From assembly GCA_016169945.1 (NCBI GenBank), contig JADLSH010000344.1, positions 1,054,001 to 1,118,000 on the forward strand: a DNA stretch of 64,000 bases, read 5' to 3'. The notes beneath the pieces were generated by a model. That model was not told the origin of the DNA and made no database searches. It saw nothing but the letters and a program-made list of their open reading frames with translations. This stretch comes from Trachythela sp. YZ-2020 (taxonomy: Eukaryota > Cnidaria > Anthozoa > Malacalcyonacea > Clavulariidae). A program made the translations under genes and the position numbers. Below, in pieces: positions 40,413-51,000 of the stretch (positions are counted from its first letter, which is position 1; every line of letters starts with the position of its first letter).

Positions 40413-41240
40413 TTTATTTTATTTTATTGGCTTTACAATCAATAACATATATACAAATGATTGATGGTGTGGACAATAGAACTTATATAAGTTCCACATT
40501 AAGTCCCACCATAACATTAAAATATTTACTAAAAACATGCTTTGACCTCAAATCATAACTAAGTACTACTATTATATAAATCTATTATTACGTAATATAT
40601 ACAAACCGCGCGAGAGGTCTTTATCTGATTTAAAACATCGAGGCGCAGCCGAGTGTTTTAGATCTGATAAAGGCCGAACTGCAAGGTTTGTATATGACTT
40701 CTAAAATGACTCGTTTTGTACGCTCACTGGCGTTTGAATTTTGAAGATTGATGTTATCTACGCTGTAAAAATTGAAGGAGAAAATTTGAGCAAGTCTATA
40801 GCAAATATATAGATCCGCTACGGGTCATGAGTTTCCTTTGTATTTTGCTTATGAATAATTAATGAATTTTAGAAGTAATATTTAAAACACGAGCAGGAGT
40901 GCTTTATCAGAATATAAAACGCGAGGCGAAGCCGAGTGTTTTGTATCTGATAAAGCACGAACTGCGAGTGTTTTAAATGGCTTCAAAAACGACCCATCTT
41001 ATTAGCTCATATAAAAACGAATTTTGAAAATTGTTGTCTTGAAAGCCGAGAAATTTCGACGAGAAAAACGAGCGGGTCTTTATCACATATAAAGACACTG
41101 ATTAAACATTAATTTATTTTGTGTTTTCTTCATGAATTATTAATGAGTTTTTGAATACTACTATATAAATCTATCAAATAATAAATGTAACTTTAACTTA
41201 ATCAAGTGTATCAAATACAGTAGACAGGGTGTGACTACAA

Positions 41241-42720
41241 GGAGAGTTAAAATTGGAGAGTTAAATCGGAGAGTTAAGATTTCGGAGAGTTAAGTTCGAG
41301 CCACGCCCACTTTTGTGAACGACCACGCCCACTTTCTTAACTCTCCCGATGGTATATTTGAACTAACGTCAGAGAGTTAATTTTGATTTAACTCTATTGC
41401 TTAAAAAAATAAAAAGGAAGAGAGAGTTAACTTTGTCGTAACTCTCAAAATGCCAAAAAATGCTAAGCGAGAGAGTTAAGTTAGTTTTTCGAATATAATG
41501 GTGATATTGATGTGACAATAGTGATAAAATACTAATAGGCAACATCCGAGTCAAACAAAGAGAGCATAGTATATAATTATAAACAATTTCGCTACCCATT
41601 AATCTTTGCAGACCGCCCGTAAAACACGTGCCACATTTCGCCACAGACATATAGTCATACTCATAGACTCATAGATATAGTACCATACTGTCACACGGGC
41701 ATTGCCGCAAATAAAACATGTCAAAGTAAAACTTGCTCATGTTTAACAGCTTTGTTTGACTTTGCGGAAGAATGTGAGAGCCGGCACTGCCACAGGCACA
41801 TGAAACTTGACAATAACTTGTACATAGTCATACTCATAGTCATAGAATCTAACAGATGTATATCACAACCGTATATAATAACCGACTATATATACTATAG
41901 AAGCCCTTCCAGTGCGACAACGCAAATCATTTACTTTTACATGTTTTATTTGCGGCAATGCCCGTGTGACAGTGACAGTATGGTACTATATCTATGAGTC
42001 TATGAGTATGACTATATGTCTGTGGAGAAATGTGGCACGTGTTTTACGGGCGGTCTGCAAAGATTAATGGGTAGCGAAATTGTTTATATATACTATGCTC
42101 TCTTTGATATGAAAAGTTGCAAAATGTCCAGAATGCCGCAGCCCGTGTCATAGTTGGAGCACGAAAGTATGATCATATTACGCCCGTTTTAAAAGAACTA
42201 CATTGGCTGCCTATTGAACTGAGAATAGTATTTAAAATCAATTTACTGACTTATAAATGCTTATATAATTTGGCACCCAAGTACCTAAGTGATCTGCTGG
42301 TGGTGTATAGTCCTGGTCGAACTTTGCGTTCTAATGGGAATATGAAGTTAGAGACACAGAAATACAATACTGCTAATTATGGCCTGAGAGCTTTCTCTAT
42401 ACATGCACCTAGACTTTGGAGTGATCTACCGAACTTTGTAAGATTAGCACCAAGTGTACAGGTTTTTAAATCTAGACTGAAAACACACTTGTTTAAATTT
42501 TATTTCTTTTCTTAAATGAATAGTCTGGATGTACATATTTTATTAATAGTTTTAACAGATTTGTATTTTTTAGTGATTGATGTAATAGCAAGATATCAAA
42601 TATACCATCGGGAGAGTTAAGAAATTGGGCGTGGTCGTTCACAAAAGTGGGCGTGGCTCGAACTTCCGAACTCTCCGAAATCTTAACTCTCCGGTTTAAC
42701 TCTCCAATTTTAACTCTCCT
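41241..42720. mobile_element. TIR/foldback element carrying an RT fragment
   Basis: Arms 41241-41361 and 42596-42720 are inverted copies with few differences, and share CCACGCCCACTTTTGTGAAC in opposite orientation. Each arm holds repeated GGAGAGTTAA motifs. A second inverted pair lies inside (about 41560-41720 against about 41937-42110). A reverse-transcriptase C-terminal fragment follows at 42117-42515. No transposase is visible. Confidence 0.75.
42117..42515 (+). pseudogene. non-LTR retrotransposon reverse transcriptase, C-terminal fragment
   Basis: An open frame of about 130 residues matches the C-terminal tail typical of CR1/L2-like non-LTR elements, with QNVQNAAARVIVGARKYDHI, LKELHWLPIELR, KINLLTYKCL, YGLRAFSIHAPRLW and FKSRLKTHLF. 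The catalytic RT domains are absent, so it is a 3' fragment captured inside the TIR element. The frame itself is undamaged, which suggests recent capture. The family assignment is from motif resemblance. Confidence 0.85.
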
Positions 42721-42901
42721 TTTAGTCGTTCCCCAGTAGACACCTTCTGTTCTTACCATAACTACACTTAATATTTATAACTATACTTATTAAATATACA
42801 TATTTTTTTATAATTTTTTTTAAAAATATTTTTTGCTGAATGCATGCACTAAAACAAACACTGACGTAGCTAGTCATGGCAACCGGTCACACGTGCTACT
42901 G

Positions 42902-44268
42902 ATTGATATGACGTCACTTCACAGATAGTTATTATCGCTTCAATAAGTTCATTATATCGTGTTAACGCGTGAGTTAAAAATACGGATTGAGAACTCAGTA
43001 TACGTAATCATTTAGCAGTGGCAAGCACAAAGAAAGGTTATCAGGAAGTTGAATATATAGAAACAACAGGAAACAACGTTTGAAAGTCAAACTTAGCCAG
43101 TGGAAGCTGCCATTGAAGTCTGTAACAAAGTAAATCTAGTAACGTTCTAATGCAGAACGTTCTAGACATCTAGCGCACGCGCTTATGTTCCGAGTGTAAC
43201 GTTTAGGCATTTTGTAAACAAAGTTGAGTTTATGGTTCAAACTAAGAAGAGTCCAGAGTTAATTGCATTTCTCGTAAATGAACTGTTAAAAGACTTATAT
43301 CGTGGCTGCCGTAACACTAAATACTGATTTTTTAACACAGTTAAAGTGAACTTTTTCAACATAGTTAAAACAGAAATATGATATTAAAAAACATTATACA
43401 TAAAACTAGTTTTGGGCGTTTTAAGGTGCGCAATATTTTTAAAACCGCCCGACAACACACGATTACCGTGCTTGAATTCGTTTCCGCTCTGATATCTACG
43501 ACACAGAACTGGTACAATGCAACGGATAACTCTCAGTCTGGTAGAAAAGGTGTCCATGCCCTATTTATTGACTTCCGAAAGGCTTTTGATTTGGTGGACG
43601 ATAATATCCTTTTAGAAAAATTAGCATCTATGAATGTTAATAAATCATTCTGGTTGTGGATCAAGAGTTTCCTTACATCTGGAACCCAATAAGTCAATTT
43701 ACATGGAATCCTGTCGTCAATTGCGCCTTGTCCTTGCGGCGTGCCGCAAGGTTCAGTTATGTCACCATTTTGTTTAATTTGCATATTAATGACTTAGAGG
43801 ACGCTGTCCCCAGCCAATTTCATATTAACGCATGCTAATATGCGGACGACTGCACTCAGGATCAGATTATTGAAAAAGGCATGCGTAGCTTCATGCAGGA
43901 AGTCATACACGGTCTGTGTGAATGGGCTGAAACTAACAAAATGCTCCTAAATCCAAAGTAAACAAAGAATATGTGGATATGCTTCACGGATTCAATCCCT
44001 AAATCACCTCCTATTCAAATTGAAGACGAAGAAATTGAAAGAGTGAACAGCTTTAAGCTGCTAGGTGTATGGTGCCAAAATGACCTAATGTGGAATAATC
44101 ACATAGACCAAATTACACGTATTGGTCTTATGACCTATACATCTAAAATCAGACCAATACTAGAGTATGCTTGTCCTGTCTGGGTCTATATTGGATATGA
44201 CCGCTATCAGTTCCAAACTGCTCTCCCAAAGATCCAGTATGCACAAATCACTGTGCCACCAATATAGC
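42902..44268 (+). repeat. array unit 14, right part: ancestral-type unit with RT and no SINE block
   Basis: From ATATGACGTCACTTCACAG it follows the array unit to about 43480. The single AAAAGACTTAT at 43288-43298 is uninterrupted, whereas other units hold the SINE block there. In place of the array's private region it carries reverse-transcriptase sequence, then rejoins the array sequence at about 44185 (CGCTATCAGTTCCAAACTGC). It is more diverged from other units than they are from each other. Confidence 0.88.
43378..44267 (+). pseudogene. non-LTR retrotransposon reverse transcriptase, broken
   Basis: The palm motif A appears as FIDFRKAFD (43564-43590), followed by DLVDDNILLEKL. The thumb-proximal GVPQGSV motif is near 43740. 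Motif C appears as YADD (43839-43850). Downstream text reads FKLLGV and then IRPILEYACPVW, typical of this class. It is inactivated: the frame shifts between 43680 and 43790, and stop codons lie at 43836-43838 (just before YADD) and 43959-43961. The upstream endonuclease region is not present. Its last residues coincide with the array segment near 44185-44268. Confidence 0.9.
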
Positions 44269-45029
44269 CCATTTGTCCCTGTTTTTACGTTTCAAGTGTG
44301 GGAAAGAGATATTTCTTCTATCACTATGATATCTGTTTAAGCAGTAGTAAGTTTTCACTTCGACGGTGGCCAAATGCATGAGCATTTAAAAACAAATATC
44401 AAATCACAAATTATTCACGAATTATATGTCAAAAACTATCCGACTTTAGTCTCATTTTCCTCAAAATATGGTCATTTCTTGTGTACATTATGTTTAGCAG
44501 GAAACTTTACTTTAGAGTTGATGTAATTCATTTTTGTACTATATAACGTTAGCAGGGTAGCTTTTTTGAACCAGCGCTGTAGAATTAAATTCATAACTAG
44601 GGGGGCTCTCTAGACAAATATGTTAGCAAGGGTGAAAATATTCGGGGATGGATGACGCCATAAGTAAAACCCCAATCCCATGATCGCATCCTTATACGAT
44701 CTTCATGCCTGAAATAGTCAGATAGCGACGCTTGGAGAATGAAAACTATGGAAAAATGATATATATTTCAAGTATTCTTGCAAAAAAGAAGCCCCCCTTC
44801 TACAAGGCTTTCCCCCCTCTTGTACACCACTGGGTTGAACTTACAGCGGTTCGGATGCAAAAAACTGGGCCGTTCTGAAACGCTCGCTAGCCAATTAGAT
44901 TTATTTATTTACATAGATAAAGTAGGCTGTCGATTAACGCTTGTGCTACTGTAGATACACGGGTTTTACAGTCCCCAATCGGGAAAAATGACGTCTACGG
45001 ATAGGGTGGGGTTAACAGAAACACTCTAA
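44269..45029. other. intergenic, 5' flank of the RTX gene
   Basis: No gene was recognised. The promoter of the gene at 45030 should lie here, but no clear TATA element was identified. TTTTTCTTCAG at 45036-45046 could be a splice acceptor, in which case an untranslated first exon may lie in this stretch. Confidence 0.4.
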
Positions 45030-48000
45030 ATGACGTTTTTCTTCAGAATGGCGGAGGAGCATTTGACGGTCAGAATGGAGTGCCGTTTTATTCATCTGGT
45101 CTGCATTGCTGCCCTTTTTCTTCTTACTTACAATGAGGTAAATGGTCGGATAAAGTTTCCTCTTGCCAAGCAACACCAACGAGCTGTCAGAAAAAGTCAG
45201 CAGAATGATCATCGAATAATTTACAACACATTGGAAAAGCTTGACAACGGAAATGTAATCAGTGGAAAGCAGAATGATGAAAAGAAAGACTGCGGAAAGC
45301 AGGATGACGGAAGAAAAAATTGCGGAAATCAGGATGACGGAAGAAAAGACTGCGGAAAGCAGGATGACGGAAAGAAAGACTGCGGAAAGCAGGATGACGG
45401 AAGTCTAGGTTATGGAAAGCTAGATAATGAAAAAGGAGAAAACATAAATCTAGTCGAAAGAAAGGAAAACGGAAAGAAAGTCAACAGAAAACAAGACAAC
45501 AAATTACAAGATAAAGAAAAGCAAAACAACGAAATTCTAAGCAGCGAAAAACAAGATAGCGGAAATCTAGATAACGGAAAGCAAGATAACGGAAAGCAAG
45601 ATAACGGAAAGCAAGATAACGGAAAGCAAGATAACGAAAAACAAGAAAACGGAAAGCAAAAGAGCGGAAAGCAAGGTAATGGCAAAGAAAGAGCTGCCCT
45701 AACAGATGCTGGCGGTGCAACAAAGGAGGCAATGATGGACAAATTTAAAATACGAAGGTTCATGAAAGAAGCAATAAGACATGAAAAAATTAGGGAAAAA
45801 TGGAATGAACTTACTAAAGCTGACAAGGCTACTAAAATTCCTGCGCCTATCAAAGAAAAACTAGGAAAATCTCTTCCGAGAATAATAATTTCTAAATCAA
45901 AACGTATGACTTTGAGCGACGTGTTCCATTACTTGGAGAACTACCCAGTGTTGTATGGGGTTAAAGAAGATCCCATTAGATTTACAATCCCTATAGATGG
46001 GAAAACCATTCGAATAAACTTACAAAATAAGCCAGGGGAACCAGGTAAATTTATTGCATACAACGTTTACAGAGACCCTAAAGGTACATATAGAACAACA
46101 GATCTTTTTGCCAGAGATAAAGTAATACCTCTTGGAGGACTTGACGAGAAAACGGAAGTTCATGACGTTTTAAAGAGCACAATAGAGACTGCAATCCCTA
46201 CAATATTCAAATCAAATCTAGACATTATAGGCAAATTCGAAAAAGAGTTAAAAAAAAATGAAGGCACAGATTTTAAAGTTCCTGATGACGAGAAAAAAAA
46301 AGCGTTTAGAGAAGCTGTTGAATTTTCAGCGATGTCAATTTTCACACGAAAATATGCTGCTGTTGCGGGAGACGATAAACATTGGTATAACGATATACGC
46401 AAGAAGCTGCTTGATCAAAATGAAGAAGCTGAAAAAAGACTAAACGAGGCCATTAAAGAAGACGTCAACACGAAGATCAAGTATGAATTGACATCCAATA
46501 TGCTCCAAACGAGTGAACAAATAAAAGAAAGATGGGCGACGTTAGTAAAAGACAACGTTATTGAAGAAACACGCGGTGACAAAGGATTGAGCGAAGTGAA
46601 ATTTATAAAAACTGATAAAATTACATTGAGAGAGATATTCAAACAACTTCAATATTTTATCCACATTCACGAAGATAGTATTGGAAGACGTGAAATAAAA
46701 ATTACAATACCCATTGGACAAAAGAATAGGGTATTCAGACTCCAACGTGCTGCTTGGGGGAAACACCAACTGACTGTAAAGGTAAATAATGAGGATTTCC
46801 CCGGCACTTCCGGTGCACGCGCAGCATCATATACAGACCTTCTCAAAATCTTCGGGTCATTTTCAACTGATGAAGAAAAAATGAAAGAGCTCAAAGAAAA
46901 AATAGATAAAGAGTCCGATTCAGAAAAGAAGAAAGAGCACGAGGAAGACTACAACAATCAAGTTAAAGCAGACCAGAAAAAGCTAGCCAAAGCACTATTA
47001 GATGCATGCGAGTCATCTTTACGTGAACAACCAGATTTCGAAAAATTGCTCAAAGTAACCGTTGCAAAAGCTGATAAAATGACAGGTGAAGAAAGGGAAA
47101 AAGCTGACACAAAAGAGACCACTAAAATAATACGTGCTGCAGTTGAGTTTCTAGCCATAACTATGATTGCCGAGGCTGCACAACCTTCTGATGAACGGAA
47201 AAAACAATTTTTGACAGAAATTGCTGAGATAATTCAAGAAAAACAACGATTTCCAGTCCAAGCCGAAATGCCTAAACTTGAACTAGAAGGAAAGAAGGAG
47301 GGAAGAACACCAGGCATGGATCAAATAGCTATTCAACTATTGCGAGAGGTTTACAATACTGGTGTTGGTATTCACAAAGTATTCACAAGGGAAAATTATC
47401 CTGCACTCGCAGAACATGGGACAGCTCTTGCTAGAAAACACGTTTATAATTCTGGAGATGACACCGTAGAATCGTATGTTCTCAGGGAAGAGATTGACGG
47501 TGATCACGATTTAGAAGTTGTTGCAAAAGAGGCTCGTTTGGCAGCGCTCGCGGCGTGCACCAGCAAGCCAGATAGACTGAGCAAGAGAGCCATCTGCGAT
47601 TTGGAAGAGCTAGACGATAAAATCATGGTTGATGAAACGTCCATACAGGTTAAAGATGATAAAGTTACTGTTCGTATTGTTGACCGTCGAGATGCCACGA
47701 AAACAATCATGTTATCAATTCCTGTGTCACAAGATGAGCTTGCCACACCAAAACGAATCAAAGAGAGTATATCGCAGTCGAGGAGGAGTGGAACGACGAA
47801 AAAATACGCCAATATCCACAAAGGACTAGCCATCCACGGAATGATTTTCTCAACTCTTGGTGCGATTGATTATTTTTCGCGAGGTGATAACGTACGAGGT
47901 GGTATTGCAGTCTCACAATCACTACACACGCTTGGAGGACTGACAGGATTGAATGAAATTGCGGCAAAAGCTGGAAAACAATTACTGCGCTACGGAGCTT

Positions 48001-51000
48001 TTAAACTGGCAAGAGGATTAGATATGGAAAAAGGCTTGGCAAGATTCGGCCAGAAAGTCGACAAATTCATGGAAAAAGGAGTTGGAAAATTGATGGGTGA
48101 CATTCCGGGAGTTGGTTTAGCTTTCGACGTATATTTTATTGGACAGGATATAGAAGCGTTATCCAAACTAAATCTTAACGATCCCGCTGACGTGAAAATG
48201 TTGCCCCTTCGTATCGTAGATCTAGCTCTTGACGTTGACACAACGGTTTTAAATCTCATTGGTACATTCTGTCCTGAGGCGGAGGTTATAACTGAACCTT
48301 TAGTAATTGTTCTATCAATAATCCGCATGGGTATTGACGACTTTTACGTAGATATCATGAGCGAAATGGACAAGGTAAACTGGAAAAGTCCGTGGGCTGG
48401 CTTGGAGTTTATTGGAGCATTGGCCAAAGGAATTGTCGAGGGAGTTGCAGATTTTTTATCAGGCGGGGTTCTGAGAGAAATGAAATCATACAAACAACAG
48501 GAAGAGGCTGATAAAGAAGTGGTAGCACAATCACGTAACCCTGATAACTACTTTAAAATCCAAGGAAACAAAGCGAACGGTGAAACGATAAATTTAAACG
48601 AAGGAAGCTTTTCGAGTTTTGCTGGTTTTATTAACTTTAGGCTTTCTGATGATGGTCGTGCAACTTTGGAAATCGGAGACGTGAGAGGAAGTCACAAGAA
48701 TATTAAAAAAACATTTGAAGTTGACAAAGAACTCGATTCAATTGTTCTTGGAATTGGCGAGTCTGGCGACTTTAAATACAAAACAAAAACAGCCTATTTG
48801 TGGTTTTTTATTCCAGTAAAGCATTACCGTATTATTTGTGGAGCAAAACTCAAGAGTAGCTCTTTATATGGAACTTATTATGGCAATTCACGCAACAACA
48901 AATTTGTTGCTGTACAGAATCAGAAACAACCAGCAAAGCCTGATGACAGTAGTGAATGCGATTACGGCAAAATGGACCTCAAGTTTGTTCTGGGGAATTA
49001 TCACTACAATCTGTACGGGCGCGGTGGAAATGATATTTTCTATCTCGGACCACAAATGTCAAAAGTTACAGGAGGAGAGGGAGCCGACGTCTATATAATT
49101 CAATCCGATGGAGGCAGGACAGTCATAGACAACTTTGCAGAGGACAAAAAACATGACATGGTCGCCATTAATGTAAGATATCGCGATATTCGGTGCAAAA
49201 AAAGTGATAACAATTTAGATGTGACATACTCCAGCACTCATCATATACGTATAAACAACTGGTTCCCTGAAGATTCTGACTATTATCGTCACGTGTCATT
49301 TCGTAGCGCTGACGGAGTGATTTTTGTTCCCAAAACGGTAACACCGTCATCCATTTCCAATGCTACTACAAACATTCACTGCAACCCCGTCGCGATAGAT
49401 AAAAGTGCCGAAAAGGCAGGTGAATCCTTATCTCTTGAAAGTCCTGAATTTGCCAATGTCAAACAATGGGTCGGCTCAGAAAATGATGACGTCATTATTG
49501 GAAATGACGTGAACAACATCTTGGAAGGCGGAAAAGGTGAAGATCATTTGACAGGAGGCAAAAATGAAGACACGTACATTATCCGAGCAAACGAAGGATG
49601 TGATACAATTAACAATGATGCGGATGATTTTGCGAAATCCACAGATGTCGTTGTGTTTGATGTACCTTATGATAGCATAAACGCAAGAGCAGAAAATGAC
49701 CACCTATTTGTTTATAAACGAGATAACGAACATACCTCATGTTTTACAATCAAACACTGGTTTCTGGGTGAGCGATACCAACATATGACTTTCACATCGT
49801 CCGACCATGTTGTTTTCACAATACAAACCGAAGACCAAAACAGCACACCGAAGAAAATAGCAATGATGTTAGATTACTCTTCAGGAAAACAAGGAAAGAA
49901 TGTTGATTTATCTAAACCAGAATTCAGTAAAGTGGCTACGGTTTTAGATTCACCGCAGAATGACACGATACTGGGTAACAGTCAATCGAACTTTCTGAGT
50001 TGTACTAAAGGTGACGATTTATTACGAGGTAGAGGGGGAAGCGATAATTATGTCGTGAAACAAACCTGCACAAAAGCAACGATCAGGAACTTGGACAGAC
50101 AGGAAAAAGTAGATCTGCTACTAATAGAGGAAGATTTCGAAAACTTAAAACTCAATAAACACCTTGGAGATTTACAAATCAGTAGCCCTACCAAAAAGCC
50201 TTTCGTGGTTATTAAAACTTGGTTTAGAGGATCAAGGTTCCAGCACATTTGGATCCGGACTCGAGATGGAGTTACAGCAAAGATTGGTAGCCGAAATGGA
50301 AATTTAACGTTAATACCAGTGGAAATCTCCAAAGATCCAGTCCAATGCAAACCCTGCATGAGACGAAATTGCAAGAAAAAAGTTTTAAAGTATAATCTCA
50401 GTAAAAAGCCATGGAAAGAGGTCACGCGTTTTCAACTTAAATCAAGTCACTGTAGTTATAATATAAGAGGAAACAACCTTAATAATTACATAGACCCTGG
50501 ATCAAGTAATGGCTACAACACCCAATATATTAAAGGTGGTAATGGCTCTGATACTTATGTATTTAAGCACGGTTACGGAGAGTATAATAAAATCAACAAC
50601 CACGCAAGGGACCAGAAAGACGATACACTTCAACTTGGTTTAGATCTTCAAGATATTAAGCTCTATTTTTATAAGAGAAATGACGTCATTATCACCTCAA
50701 GGTCCAGACCAAGTTCGTTAAGGGTTCAGCTAGTGGACTATTTCAAAAATCTAAACCACCAACATCTGAAAGTTGTCACCTCGGATAAAATTGTATTTGA
50801 GATCACACGTCAACAGCCTTTAATTAAAGTTCTTTCTATTGATCGTTCAATCAGCGATTCTTCTCAAACTATTTCGGGAGAAGAAGACGTACTCTTAGCC
50901 TCGGCACAATCTATACAAGGCTCTCTCAGTTATCCTAACAAACTGTCTGGAACCATTGACACCCGGGAGCTAAGCGGTGGCTCACAGGAAGACATTATAA

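Larger units (their letters stand above)
40413..42901. mobile_element. 2.5-kb composite insertion splitting array unit 14
   Basis: The array sequence on either side joins seamlessly if this segment is removed, with ATAT repeated at both edges. The left end (TTTTATTTTATTTTATTGGC followed by TTTACAAT) looks like a minus-strand non-LTR 3' tail with a (TAAAA) repeat. At 40600-40700 and 40880-40990 two related palindromic elements carry GAGGCG(C/A)AGCCGAGTGTTTT and TCTGATAAAG. From 41241 a TIR element follows. Several insertions are therefore nested here. Confidence 0.7.

Noticed and set aside
15663..40464. Recurring 60-100-residue frames in each array unit, for example those starting MAFWWLSG or MRTLERPK
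   Set aside because: They recur because the units are near-identical. They cross the VNTR, RT and SINE boundaries, occur on both strands over the same bases, and vary in length with VNTR count. No protein family is recognised.
45410..45853. Antisense frames opposite the RTX gene
   Set aside because: They mirror the in-frame K/D/Q minisatellite and have only repetitive Phe/Leu/Ser/Cys/Arg composition.
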